The translations under genes and the position numbers were made by a program. A DNA stretch of 64,000 bases. Source: Elusimicrobiota bacterium. Lineage in GTDB: Bacteria > Elusimicrobiota > Elusimicrobia > UBA1565 > UBA9628. Where the stretch lies: contig JACRDN010000014.1 of NCBI GenBank assembly GCA_016218575.1, positions 124,001 to 188,000 on the forward strand, written 5' to 3'. This document shows positions 9,659 through 18,389 of the stretch, piece after piece. Every line of letters begins with the position of its first letter. Position 1 is the first letter of the stretch. The notes under the pieces were generated by a model, which worked only from the letters and a program-made list of their open reading frames with translations, was not told the DNA's origin and did not search any database.

Positions 9659-10960
9659 ATGAAAACATTTGTTCTAGACACTAACGTGATCCTCCATGAT
9701 CCCATGGCGATGCTTGCCTTCGCGGGCTCGCGCGTGGTCATTCCGCTCACCGTGATCGAGGAGCTCGACACCTTCAAGCGCAATAACGACGAGCGCGGCC
9801 GCTCGGCGAGGCTGGTGGCGCGCAAGCTCGATGATCTCAGAAAAAAGGGCAAGCTCTCCAACTGGGTCGATCTCGACCACGGCGGTAAGCTCCGGGTGGA
9901 GATACAGGTTTCCGACGGCCTTCCCCGCGCCTTCTCGGCCCACACCAAGGACAATGAGATCCTCTCCTGCGCCCAGTACATGAAGAAGCAGGGCGAGAAC
10001 GTGGTATTCATCTCCAAGGACATCAACCTGCGCATCAAGGCCGAGGCCTTGGGCCTGGAGACACAGGACTACGAAAAAGAGAAGGTGGACATCTCCGAAC
10101 TCTACCGCGGCTGGCGGGAAGTGGGTGTCACCTCCGACATGATAGACAAATTCTACAAGGAGAAGAAGCTGGTCTTGCCCGACCATGAATTCATCCCCAA
10201 CGAATTCGCGATCCTGAAAAACCAGTCCGGGGGGTCCCAGAGCGCGCTGGCTCGCTTTGACCCCAAGGCGGCGGCTTTGATCCCCCTCCAGAAGGAGTTC
10301 GCCCCGTGGGGGATCAAGCCCCTGAACACGGAGCAGCGCTTCGCTTTGGAGCTCCTCCTCAGCAAGGACATCCAGCTCGTCTCCTTGGTGGGGGTCGCTG
10401 GCTCAGGAAAGACCTTGCTCGCCCTGGCCGCGGCCATGCACCAGACCTTGGAGGAGAAGCATTACCGCCGCATCTTGATCGGCCGCCCCGTCGTCGCGGT
10501 GGGACACGACATTGGGTTTCTTCCCGGCACCAAGGAGGAGAAGCTCGTCAATTGGATGGGCGCCATATACGACAATTTGAGCTTCCTCTTGGAGCGCCCC
10601 AAGGGGTCCCTGGAGACCACGGACATGGACATCCAGATGCTCATCGAGGAGGGGACCATCGAGATCGAGGCCGTGACCTACCTGCGCGGCCGGAGCCTGC
10701 CCAACCTCTTCATCATCATAGACGACGCCCAGAACTTGACGCCCCACGAGATCAAGACCATCATCTCGCGCGCGGGCCAGGGGGCCAAGATCGTGCTCAC
10801 CGGCGACCCCTACCAGATAGACAACTATTACCTCGACGCATCCTCCAACGGCCTCACCAACCTCGTGGAGCGCTTCAAGCGCCAGAGCCTCTACGGCCAT
10901 GTCACCTTCGCCAAGAGCGAGAGGAGCCTCCTCGCGGCCTTGGCCTCGGACCTTCTCTAA
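9659..10960 (+). CDS. PIN-PhoH fusion ATPase (YlaK/PhoH2-type)
   Basis: Predicted RNA-acting protein combining a PIN ribonuclease domain with a PhoH ATPase. The 433-residue product starts with the PIN signature VLDTNVILHDP and the acidic TVIEELD, followed by a linker. The P-loop ATPase has GVAGSGKT as Walker A and IIIDDAQNLTPHE as Walker B, and ends with the PhoH-typical LTGDPYQID. Family members (PhoH2, YlaK) act as helicase/RNase. The ATG has a good Shine-Dalgarno sequence (AGGAG) and an upstream TATTAT, so it is a leadered gene. Its stop overlaps the valS start (TAATG). Confidence 0.92.
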   Translation: MKTFVLDTNVILHDPMAMLAFAGSRVVIPLTVIEELDTFKRNNDERGRSARLVARKLDDLRKKGKLSNWVDLDHGGKLRVEIQVSDGLPRAFSAHTKDNEILSCAQYMKKQGENVVFISKDINLRIKAEALGLETQDYEKEKVDISELYRGWREVGVTSDMIDKFYKEKKLVLPDHEFIPNEFAILKNQSGGSQSALARFDPKAAALIPLQKEFAPWGIKPLNTEQRFALELLLSKDIQLVSLVGVAGSGKTLLALAAAMHQTLEEKHYRRILIGRPVVAVGHDIGFLPGTKEEKLVNWMGAIYDNLSFLLERPKGSLETTDMDIQMLIEEGTIEIEAVTYLRGRSLPNLFIIIDDAQNLTPHEIKTIISRAGQGAKIVLTGDPYQIDNYYLDASSNGLTNLVERFKRQSLYGHVTFAKSERSLLAALASDLL

Positions 10961-13620
10961 TGCTCGACAAAGCCTACGACCCCAAGCCCGTCGAAGCCAA
11001 GTGGGGGGAGGCTTGGCGCCGGGCCCGTCTTTTTTCCTCAAAGCCGAAGCCCGGCGTCCGGGTGTTCTCCATCGTCATTCCTCCACCCAACGTGACCGGG
11101 GCCCTGCACCTCGGCCATGCCTTGAACAATACCTTGCAGGACGTCCTGGTTCGTTGGAATCGGATGCGGGGCGCAGAGGTCTGCTGGGTTCCCGGCACGG
11201 ATCACGGGGGCATCGCCACGCAGAACGTGATGGAAAAGCAGCTCAAGGCCGAGAAGTCCAGCCGGGGGGATCTCGGGCGCGGGAAATTCCTGGAACGCAT
11301 GCAGGCATGGACCAAGGACTGCAAGAGGACGATCTCGGGCCAGCTCGACAAGCTCGGCTGCGCCCTGGACTGGGAGCGGGAGGCCTTCACCATGGACGAG
11401 GCCCGGGCCCGGTCCGTTTTCGCCGCCTTCAAGGCGCTTTGGGAAAAGGGGCTTATCTACCGCGGGGAGCGCCTGGTCAACTGGTGCGTTCGCTGCGGCA
11501 CAGCACTTTCCGACATCGAGGTCGAGCACGAGGAGCGCAAGGGCCAGCTCTGGCACGTGCATTACCCGGCGGCGGAGGGGGAAATGGGGCTCGACGTGGC
11601 CACGACGCGGCCCGAGACCATGCTCGGCGATGCCGCGGTCGCGGTGCATCCGAGTGATCGCCGTTATTCCCATTTGGTCGGCAAGAAGCTCAAGCTCCCG
11701 CTTACGGGGCGAGAGATCCCCGTCGTCGCCGACGAGGCCGTGGAATCCGAGTTCGGCACAGGTGCCGTCAAGGTGACGCCGGCCCACGACCCCGACGACT
11801 TCGAGATAGGGGCCAGGCACGGGCTGGCGCTTCTCAAGGTGATCGGGCCCGACGGCCGGATCACGGAGGCGGGCGGGCCTTACGCGGGGCTTTCCCGCGA
11901 GCAGGCCCGGGACAAGGTGGTGGCGGATTTGAAGGCCTCGGGGCTTCTTCGCGAGGTGAAGGACCACCGCCATTGCGTGGGCGTCTGCTACCGCTGCTCC
12001 TCGGTGGTAGAGCCCCTCCTGTCGGATCAGTGGTTCGTCAAGATGTCGGAACTCTCCCGCCCCGCGCTCCAAGCCCTGGATCAAGGAAAATTTAGGATTC
12101 ATCCGCAGAGTTGGGAGAAGCCCTACCGGGACTGGCTTCTGAGCATCAGGGACTGGTGCGTCTCCCGGCAGATCTGGTGGGGCCACCGCATCCCGGTGTG
12201 GTATTGCTCGGCCTGCCATGACGAGAAGGTCGTTTCCATGGACGCGCCGAGCTCATGCCCTGCCTGCGGGGGTGAATCCTTCGTCCAGGACCCGGACGTC
12301 TTGGACACTTGGTTCTCTTCCGCTCTTTGGCCCATGTCTGTTTTCGAATGGCCGAAAAAATCAGAGGAGCTCAACTATTATTACCCAACCGCGGTTCTGG
12401 TCACGGGCTACGAGATACTCTACCTATGGGTGGCGCGCATGCAAATGATGGGTCTGGAGTTCATGGGGAAGCCCCCGTTCCGGGACGCCCTCATCCACGG
12501 CATAGTCCGCGACAAGAGCGGAAAGAAGATGTCCAAGTCCCTCGGCAACGTCATAGATCCCCTCGATATGATGGCCAAATACGGCACCGACGCCCTGAGG
12601 TTCTCCTTGGCCGCCCAGGCCCACCCGGGGCGGGATATCCCCTTCTCCGAGGACTCCCTCACCGGGCCGCGCAACTTCGCCAACAAGCTCTGGAACTCGA
12701 CGCGCTTCGTGCTCATGAACCTGCCGGAGGCTCCTCCGGCGGGAGGCTATCCGCTTTCCAAGCTCTCCCTTGGCCGCATCGAGCTCTCGGACCGCTGGAT
12801 TTTGGCCGAGCATCAGAAGACCGCCGCCCTTGTCCGGGATCATTTGGAGCGCTACGAGGCCGCCGCCGCCGCGGATATCCTTTACGGGTTCCTGTGGGAC
12901 ACATTCTGCGATTGGTACGTCGAGCTCGCCAAGATCCGGCTCCAGGGCATGGATGGAGAGGAGAAGGAGGCGGCGCGGACCATTTTGGTTCAAGTCCTCT
13001 CCGGGACCTTGAAGCTGCTCCATCCCTTCATGCCCTTCATCACCGAGGAGCTGTACTCGGCTCTCAGGCCCTACTCGGGCGAGAAGGCCGAGTTCATCCT
13101 TCAGGCCGGCATTCCCGAGCCCGAGTTCGACTGCTTGAGCCCCGAGGCCGAGAAAGAGATGGGGCTTCTCATGGAGATCATCGCGGCCGTTCGCTCGGTC
13201 CGCGCCCAGTTGAACGTCCCTCCGGGCCTTAAGATCCGCGTCCTCTGCTCCGGAGGAGAGGACGCGGTCCGCGATCTTGTCGCCAAGGGAGACGGCTATA
13301 TCAAGGCCTTGGCGCGGGTGGAGAGCCTAGAGCCCGCCCAAGAGGGAAAGCGCCCGGCCCAAAGCGCTACCGCCGTGGCGGCGGGCATGAGCTTGTTTAT
13401 CCCTCTCTCCGGGCTCATTGACTTCGATAAGGAGAAGTCCCGCCTCCAGAAGGAGCTGCAGAAGGCCGAAGCCGACCTCAAGAAAATCGCGCAGAAGATG
13501 GAGAACAAGGATTTCCTCGCCCGGGCTCCCGAGTCCGAGGTCTGCCTTGCCCGCTCCCAGCGCGAGGCGGCGCTGTCCCGTCAAGCCCGGCTCAAGGAGA
13601 CCTTGGCCGCGCTGGAGTAG
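10960..13620 (+). CDS. valS: Valyl-tRNA synthetase
   Basis: Class Ia synthetase charging tRNA-Val. The 886-residue product has the HIGH-type motif HLGH (50-53) within PPPNVTGALHLGH and the KMSKS motif at 523-527. An editing (CP1) domain with TTRPETMLGD, two Cys-pair zinc-like segments and the C-terminal coiled coil typical of ValS complete the family features. The start ATG overlaps the phoH-like stop by one base, implying translational coupling. An open frame continues 5-prime to 10306, but that part overlaps the PhoH domain in another frame and is not valS. Confidence 0.97.
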   Translation: MLDKAYDPKPVEAKWGEAWRRARLFSSKPKPGVRVFSIVIPPPNVTGALHLGHALNNTLQDVLVRWNRMRGAEVCWVPGTDHGGIATQNVMEKQLKAEKSSRGDLGRGKFLERMQAWTKDCKRTISGQLDKLGCALDWEREAFTMDEARARSVFAAFKALWEKGLIYRGERLVNWCVRCGTALSDIEVEHEERKGQLWHVHYPAAEGEMGLDVATTRPETMLGDAAVAVHPSDRRYSHLVGKKLKLPLTGREIPVVADEAVESEFGTGAVKVTPAHDPDDFEIGARHGLALLKVIGPDGRITEAGGPYAGLSREQARDKVVADLKASGLLREVKDHRHCVGVCYRCSSVVEPLLSDQWFVKMSELSRPALQALDQGKFRIHPQSWEKPYRDWLLSIRDWCVSRQIWWGHRIPVWYCSACHDEKVVSMDAPSSCPACGGESFVQDPDVLDTWFSSALWPMSVFEWPKKSEELNYYYPTAVLVTGYEILYLWVARMQMMGLEFMGKPPFRDALIHGIVRDKSGKKMSKSLGNVIDPLDMMAKYGTDALRFSLAAQAHPGRDIPFSEDSLTGPRNFANKLWNSTRFVLMNLPEAPPAGGYPLSKLSLGRIELSDRWILAEHQKTAALVRDHLERYEAAAAADILYGFLWDTFCDWYVELAKIRLQGMDGEEKEAARTILVQVLSGTLKLLHPFMPFITEELYSALRPYSGEKAEFILQAGIPEPEFDCLSPEAEKEMGLLMEIIAAVRSVRAQLNVPPGLKIRVLCSGGEDAVRDLVAKGDGYIKALARVESLEPAQEGKRPAQSATAVAAGMSLFIPLSGLIDFDKEKSRLQKELQKAEADLKKIAQKMENKDFLARAPESEVCLARSQREAALSRQARLKETLAALE

Positions 13621-13635
13621 CCCTTGGCCCATAAT

Positions 13636-13665
13636 TACTAAACGATAATACACTTGCGTTTAGTA
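13636..13665. promoter_or_regulatory. 9-bp inverted repeat, possible operator
   Basis: TACTAAACG and CGTTTAGTA form a perfect 9-bp inverted repeat around a 12-base centre that contains a TAATAC-like box. There is no T-run, so it does not look like a rho-independent terminator for valS. It sits directly in front of a decayed reading frame and may be the operator or promoter of that lost gene. Confidence 0.35.
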
Positions 13666-13666
13666 T

Positions 13667-13787
13667 GACCCGACCCAACTGCTTAAGATCGCCGCGGCCG
13701 AGCGCCTGACCCTGGCCTTGCGCCTGGGCCATAGGCTATTTTGAGTCCGAGGTTCCCAAGCTGGCCCGGAGAATCATAGGCCAATAG
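13667..13787 (+). pseudogene. Possible remnant of a small gene (frameshifted)
   Basis: Two overlapping frames read like one decayed protein. From 13667 one frame gives DPTQLLKIAAAERLTLALRLG and stops at TGA; a shifted frame gives AIGYFESEVPKLARRIIGQ and stops at 13787. Together they would make an amphipathic peptide of about 40 residues lacking a convincing start. Composition is coding-like, but this is weak evidence. It could be the tail of a lost toxin-antitoxin or nucleotidyltransferase-associated gene. Confidence 0.25.
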
Positions 13788-14439
13788 GGTGAATCTTGCG
13801 TCCGAGCCTCACCTGGTAGCATTGGGAATATTCATCGGGGCTCAGCAGTTTTGTCTTAGGGTCAAAACGCTTGCATACCATGCCCGCCACTCGGCCCGAG
13901 CTTCCCGTGACCAAGACGCAGTAGTTTTGCGCCTTGCTGGAATCCGACTGAACGTAACTTACGACGGTCTTTTTCTCCGAGCATTTTAGATGACGGATTC
14001 CATTTTTTTTGTCGCGGCAGGTGATGTTGGATCTTTCTGAGAATTCGCAGTTCAGGATGTCCCTGCGCATTAGGAACGGTCTCAGGGGTTTGGAATCGCA
14101 AAGGAAAAAACCGTCTTTATCGTGAAGGCCGACGGCTTCACCAGTCTCATCGTAGAACACGGCCGCCAGCCCCTGCCGCGATTCATTCCCCAGAGTCAAT
14201 TTCAGTTCAGCAGGCTCGGTGGAGTGAGCGCAGGCTAATATTCTAGCGCCGATAGGGCGGTCTCCTATTTGTTTGCATTCAAACCGCGCGCTCTGCGCGC
14301 TTTCACCGAGTCTTTTATCCTTCTGCCACGTTCCCGTCAGAGGTCGGCAATCATAAATCCCCTTGAGGGTATCCGCTGCCTGAAGACAAGGTCGATATAA
14401 ACAGTTCGCGAGAATAAAGGCAAATAAGGATCTTTTCAT
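13774..14439 (-). CDS. Cys-rich exported protein, family not recognised
   Basis: The product is 221 residues with a short Sec signal (SLFAFILANC...LQA, cleavage near ADT) and more than a dozen cysteines spaced along the mature part (for example YDCRP, FECKQ, FFLCDS, LNCEF, ITCRD, LKCSE, YCVLV). This suggests a disulfide-stabilised periplasmic or surface protein. Base composition is lower in GC than the neighbours, a hint of different ancestry. The ATG at 14439 is chosen over an upstream GTG because AAGGAGG lies 8 nt before it. A consensus promoter sits upstream. No known domain is visible. Confidence 0.65.
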   Translation of the reverse strand: MKRSLFAFILANCLYRPCLQAADTLKGIYDCRPLTGTWQKDKRLGESAQSARFECKQIGDRPIGARILACAHSTEPAELKLTLGNESRQGLAAVFYDETGEAVGLHDKDGFFLCDSKPLRPFLMRRDILNCEFSERSNITCRDKKNGIRHLKCSEKKTVVSYVQSDSSKAQNYCVLVTGSSGRVAGMVCKRFDPKTKLLSPDEYSQCYQVRLGRKIHPIGL

Positions 14440-14474
14440 GTTCCATTCCTCCTTAAAAATCGGGCACTCGACCA

Positions 14475-14503
14475 AAGGTAACAGATGGCAGTAAGCCTGT
14501 CAA
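14475..14503 (-). promoter_or_regulatory. Sigma70-type promoter of the Cys-rich exported protein gene
   Basis: On the minus strand a perfect TTGACA (14498-14503) is separated by 17 nt from TACCTT (14475-14480). The transcript would carry a leader of about 30 nt with a strong AAGGAGG ribosome-binding site. This contrasts with the leaderless layout of many other genes here. Confidence 0.6.
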
Positions 14504-14526
14504 TACTCGATCCCATTCGATAGTTT

Positions 14527-15813
14527 TCAGTATAAAAGATGCGGCTGGCGCAGCTCCGCGAAATCCCGTGCCCCTTGGTCGAATAGGGCGTCGAGCTCCG
14601 CCAGAGAGGCTTTTCGCTCGATCATTTCCCGGAACTTGTCCGTGCCCACCATGCGCTTGGCCTCGTCCCATCGCCATTGCATTTCTTGGGGATGCAGGGA
14701 CATGACGGCGTCATTGAGCCTGAGGAATACCTTCAAAGGGCGGACCTTCTCCCTGTCGGTCACTTTCATGCGCACTCCGTGGCAGAGCTCCCCTTGAAAA
14801 ACGCTTTTGCTGGGGGTGTAGTCCTGCGCCGAGAAGGAGATTCCCTCGAGACCCGCCTCGTTCAGGCGCCGGACGACTTCCTCGCCTTTCATCCATGGAG
14901 CCCCTATCCAGCGGAAAGGGAGCGGCGTACCGCGCCCCACGGCCAAGTTGCTCGACTCAAATATGGATATCCCCGGGTAAAGAGCGGCGGCCTCGAGGTC
15001 CGGCATGTTGGGGGAGGGGGGTATCCAGGGCAGGCCGGTCTCATCGAACCACTGGTCCCGGGTCCAGCCCCGCATCTTGACGACCGTCAGCTTGCCGTAT
15101 CCGAGCTCCGCGGCGTAGAGCCGGGCGATCTCGCCGGGGGTGAGCCCGTGGCGCACGGGCTCGGGGAAGTAAGCGGTTGCCGTCACTTGGCGCAAGGATA
15201 AATCATCCAGGACAGGCCCTTCCATGGTGACGCCATTGATGGGATTGGGGCGGTCGAGCACGATGAACTTAAGCCCGGCCTTTGCGACCTCCTCCATGGC
15301 CATGCCCATGGTGGCCAGATACGTGTAGGCCCGGGTTCCGATATCCTGAATGTCAAAGACCAGCGCGTCCAGGTTCTTCAAGTCCTCCGGCCTGGGGCGC
15401 ATTCCCGAAATTCCACCGGAGTAGAGGCTGACGATGGGAATGTCCCGGCCTCCTAGGCGCAAGGTCGAGGAGGAGACCGCGTTTTCCTCGTTCGTGCCGG
15501 TAAATCCGTGCTCGGGAGAGAATAAAGCCTCTAGCCTGACGCCTTTGGCCTTGGCCAGGACCTCGACCGTGGTTCGCCCCCGGCGGTCCATTCCCGTGTG
15601 GTTGGTGATGAGTCCTACGCGCTTTCCCTGGAGCTCCTTAAAGCCGGTTTTCTCCAGGACCTCGAGACCGGTCTCGACCTTGGACCGGCCCAGGCCGGGG
15701 AGGCTCGCGCAGCCGCCGAGCGCCAAAACCAGGCAGCCGGCAACGGCCGCAACGCCTGGGGCCTCTGGAAGCCGGAGCACTTCAGGCCGCGCCCGCTTTG
15801 CGGGCCCGGCCAT
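14527..15813 (-). CDS. DUF1343 lipoprotein (NamZ/GH171-like)
   Basis: DUF1343 proteins include NamZ, an exo-beta-N-acetylmuramidase used in cell-wall recycling. Seen: a lipobox-like LVLALGGC in the leader, GLITNHTG, SPEHGFTG, DALVFDIQDIGTRAYTY, LDRPNPI and ESSNLAVGRGTPLPF, all family blocks, in up to 428 residues. The long form begins 32 nt inside the HPPD-like gene. A GTG at 15780, one base after that gene's stop, is an equally good start and still includes the lipobox. It is the last gene of the tyrosine-degradation operon, an unrelated function that probably hitchhikes. Confidence 0.88.
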   Translation of the reverse strand: MAGPAKRARPEVLRLPEAPGVAAVAGCLVLALGGCASLPGLGRSKVETGLEVLEKTGFKELQGKRVGLITNHTGMDRRGRTTVEVLAKAKGVRLEALFSPEHGFTGTNEENAVSSSTLRLGGRDIPIVSLYSGGISGMRPRPEDLKNLDALVFDIQDIGTRAYTYLATMGMAMEEVAKAGLKFIVLDRPNPINGVTMEGPVLDDLSLRQVTATAYFPEPVRHGLTPGEIARLYAAELGYGKLTVVKMRGWTRDQWFDETGLPWIPPSPNMPDLEAAALYPGISIFESSNLAVGRGTPLPFRWIGAPWMKGEEVVRRLNEAGLEGISFSAQDYTPSKSVFQGELCHGVRMKVTDREKVRPLKVFLRLNDAVMSLHPQEMQWRWDEAKRMVGTDKFREMIERKASLAELDALFDQGARDFAELRQPHLLY

Positions 15814-16546
15814 ACGCGAGCATCGCCGTCTCGACGGCGGAGAGCTCCTGGGCCCCTATCTCCCAGAGGGGCTTGGGCTTGAGCAAGGTCTCGATTTCAA
15901 GGAAGAGAGTCTCATCTATGAAGGGGGTCACCCGGCCGCTTTGGTACTCGCTCTCCTTCTCCTGGTAGAGGCCGAGGAAGGTCTTGTCCCTGAACCAAGC
16001 CTCGCGGTTGGATTCCTGCAGCTTCTTAAGAAGCTGCTCGCTCGGGTTTCTCTGCACGAACTCGAAGAATATCCCGGCCGGGGAAGCTCCGGGAAGGTTC
16101 CACTCCCCGCTGAAGACCTGGATCAAGTCCTCCTCTCCGTCCTTCATGATGGGGGTGATGAAGTTCACCCCGCGCTCCAAGGCGTGCTTGTGGAACGCCA
16201 GAAGGTCGGGGGTGCGAAGGGCAATGTGCTGCCAATGGGCGGAGCCCCCGCGGCTCTTCAATATCTGCCTAACGTGGGAGGACTGCGAGGAGGGTTCGGT
16301 GGGCTGGACCACGGCCACTATGGTTTGGCTGAGCTCCTCCGCGCCTGCGCCCCTGCCGATGCGGGCCGCGAAGGTCATGGATTTCTCCTCGCTTGCGGCC
16401 GGCCAGCGGCGGCGCTTCTCGTAGATGACGTCCTCGGGCTCCACGCCGAATACCACGCGGAAGAGGGCGTAGGTCACCTTGTAGAAGCGGGGCTCGACCA
16501 GGACGGTCATGTGATCGACGACTAGGTTGAGGAATTCTTTTTTCAT
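15782..16546 (-). CDS. HPPD-like dioxygenase, half-length (VOC fold)
   Basis: Resembles the catalytic C-terminal half of 4-hydroxyphenylpyruvate dioxygenase, which makes homogentisate from 4-hydroxyphenylpyruvate. Seen: VDHMTVLV (H12), HWQHIALRTPD (H107), then LIQVFSGEW and FFEFVQR (E162). These give the 2-His-1-Glu iron site in the usual order. The product is only 254 residues against about 350-380 for HPPD, so the non-catalytic N-terminal VOC domain is missing. Its place next to homogentisate dioxygenase and a fumarylacetoacetase-type hydrolase supports the HPPD role. A 6-nt gap separates it from the flavin reductase gene upstream. Confidence 0.8.
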   Translation of the reverse strand: MKKEFLNLVVDHMTVLVEPRFYKVTYALFRVVFGVEPEDVIYEKRRRWPAASEEKSMTFAARIGRGAGAEELSQTIVAVVQPTEPSSQSSHVRQILKSRGGSAHWQHIALRTPDLLAFHKHALERGVNFITPIMKDGEEDLIQVFSGEWNLPGASPAGIFFEFVQRNPSEQLLKKLQESNREAWFRDKTFLGLYQEKESEYQSGRVTPFIDETLFLEIETLLKPKPLWEIGAQELSAVETAMLAYGRARKAGAA

Positions 16547-16552
16547 ATGGAC

Positions 16553-17158
16553 TCACTCCGGTCTAGGAAGCTCGAAAGCGTCCCGGGTGCGGGCGTACCA
16601 CGCCCCCTCCATGCGTCCGATGGCTTTTAAATCCTGGTGCTTGAGCCTGCCGTCCTTCCACACCGAATCGTCGGCGTGGAACATCACGACCTTGCCGATC
16701 ACGAGATTCCCGCCCAGGGGCCCCTCGCTCAGGGTCACGATTTGGATAAGCTCGCACTCCATGTGGACGGGAGATTCCTTGACGCGCGGGGGCTTGACCT
16801 TGAGGCTGGGCACGGGAGTCAGCCCCGCCTCCGCGAATTCGCTGACGCCGTAGGGGTAGTTGGCCGAGGTTCGGTTCATCTTCTCGGCGTTGTCCTCGTT
16901 GGCGAGGTTGACCACGAACTGGCGGGTCTGGCGCACGTTGAGCAAGGTGTCCTTGACCCGGCCCTTGCGGTCGTTGACCGGGGCGAAGCACAGGCTCATG
17001 GGGTTGGCCGTGATCCCGGTGAAGAAGCTGAAGGGAGCGAGGTTCATTTTTCCATCCGGGCTCGCGGTCGAGACCCAGGCGATGGCGCGGGGCAGGATGC
17101 TTCCAATGAGGAGTTGGTAGCGGTCCCTGGGGGGTAGAGTCTCCGGGTCTATGTCCAT
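16553..17158 (-). CDS. Flavin reductase-like FMN-binding protein
   Basis: The 201-residue protein is of the flavin reductase/DIM6-NTAB family (split-barrel FMN binding). Seen: the N-terminal RYQLLIGSILPRAIAWVST segment with the family PRPI/AWVST-type block, NLAPFSFFTGI, NPM, and the central FVVNL. Members reduce flavins or bind FMN in diverse oxygenase systems. In this operon it may serve an aromatic-degradation step, but the exact substrate is unknown. Its start lies one base after the homogentisate dioxygenase stop, so the genes are almost certainly co-translated. Confidence 0.85.
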   Translation of the reverse strand: MDIDPETLPPRDRYQLLIGSILPRAIAWVSTASPDGKMNLAPFSFFTGITANPMSLCFAPVNDRKGRVKDTLLNVRQTRQFVVNLANEDNAEKMNRTSANYPYGVSEFAEAGLTPVPSLKVKPPRVKESPVHMECELIQIVTLSEGPLGGNLVIGKVVMFHADDSVWKDGRLKHQDLKAIGRMEGAWYARTRDAFELPRPE

Positions 17159-17159
17159 G

Positions 17160-18389
17160 TCAAGTCGATGAGGAGTCCGCCCTGTGCTTTGAGGCGACTC
17201 GAGCCCAACTCAGCGTATACTTCTTGTCGGCGTAGGCCGCCCCGGTTTTGGTGACTTCAAGGCTCTCGAAGAAGGTGTCGAGCATCACGGCGAGATAGGA
17301 GGACACTTTGCCCCGGCTCTCCATGGACTTGGCCGCGGCCATGCCCTGAGGGCTGTGGGGGAGCGAGCCGGGGTGGAAGGTAAGCGACCCCGGTTCGATC
17401 ACGCCTTGCCTGGCGCCGTAGCTCGTATTGGAGAAGAACATCAGCTCGTCGGAGTCCACGTTGTAGTGGGCGTAGGGGGCGGGGATGTCCTTGGGGTGCC
17501 AACCCTCCACCTGGGCCCGAAAAGTGCAGACGGAGAAGCCGTTGTAGGGGGCGTTGCCGGACTGAAAAGTCTGCCGGGTCGGGGGTGCGGTGTGGATCTC
17601 TCGCGCGATGGAATGGTGGTCGGCGCTGTCGAAGGAGAACGGGAACAAGGCCCCTTCCCAGCCTGAGAGGTCGAAAGGGTGGTGCCCGAGGGTGATTTTG
17701 CTCACTTTCCCGCCTTGGTGCTTGACGAATATCGCGAACTCTCCGACCTCGTCGCGGGGAGGGACGAACTCGGGGACGCCGATCTCGGTCTCGACCACCG
17801 GCGCCATCAAGGTGGCCTGCCCGTGGGGATTTAAGTAGTGCGGGGCGAACTGGATCGGATAAGCCGATTCCATGATGAAGAAGAAGGCCCGCGGGCTCTT
17901 GAGGCGGTATTGGACGGTGGTTCCCTTCGGGACGATCAGGTACTGCCCCGCGCGGAAAGGGAGCCTTCCGTATTCGCTCAGAAGCTCTCCCTCTCCTTCC
18001 TGGACAAAGAGGGCTTCGTGGAACTCTCCATTCCTGAAGAATTCCCTTTCAGGAGCGGAACTCCGGGGCTTGGCCACCGAGACGCAGGTGGATTTTCCGA
18101 AGACCAGGACCTTCCGCGAACGAAGGAAGTCCTTGCCGTAAGGGATGCGGCCCGCGCGGATGTGAAAGGGCTGCAGGGGAGCCTCGCCGAGAGGCTGAGG
18201 CGACAGGTTGAGGCCCGTTTTTTGAGGGGCCTTGACCTGCTCGGTGGGATAGCGGCGCACGTGCATCTTGCGCGAGTAGGGCCCGGAGAAGCCGTAGGTC
18301 CCGTGTATCTCCTCCAAGGCCAGCACTCCGGGCTTGGCGTAGAATTCCGTGTGGGGCGTGTTTGGAACCTCGCCTCTGCGTATGATCAT
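17160..18389 (-). CDS. hmgA: Homogentisate 1,2-dioxygenase
   Basis: Iron-dependent ring-cleaving enzyme turning homogentisate into maleylacetoacetate. The 409-residue cupin-type product shows EFYAKPGVLALEEIHGTYGFSG near the N-terminus. The metal region is APYAHYNVDSDELMF, followed by SLTFHPGSLPHSPQG, which carry the His/Glu ligands of the family. Length is near the bacterial norm (about 390-440). It overlaps the upstream hydrolase gene by 4 nt. Together with its neighbours it gives a tyrosine route through homogentisate. A maleylacetoacetate isomerase is not seen in the window. Confidence 0.92.
   Translation of the reverse strand: MIIRRGEVPNTPHTEFYAKPGVLALEEIHGTYGFSGPYSRKMHVRRYPTEQVKAPQKTGLNLSPQPLGEAPLQPFHIRAGRIPYGKDFLRSRKVLVFGKSTCVSVAKPRSSAPEREFFRNGEFHEALFVQEGEGELLSEYGRLPFRAGQYLIVPKGTTVQYRLKSPRAFFFIMESAYPIQFAPHYLNPHGQATLMAPVVETEIGVPEFVPPRDEVGEFAIFVKHQGGKVSKITLGHHPFDLSGWEGALFPFSFDSADHHSIAREIHTAPPTRQTFQSGNAPYNGFSVCTFRAQVEGWHPKDIPAPYAHYNVDSDELMFFSNTSYGARQGVIEPGSLTFHPGSLPHSPQGMAAAKSMESRGKVSSYLAVMLDTFFESLEVTKTGAAYADKKYTLSWARVASKHRADSSST

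Noticed and set aside
10306-10959. In-frame extension upstream of valS
   Set aside because: Overlaps the PhoH ATPase domain in another frame and is far longer than any ValS N-terminus; the ATG at 10960 overlapping the stop is the natural start.
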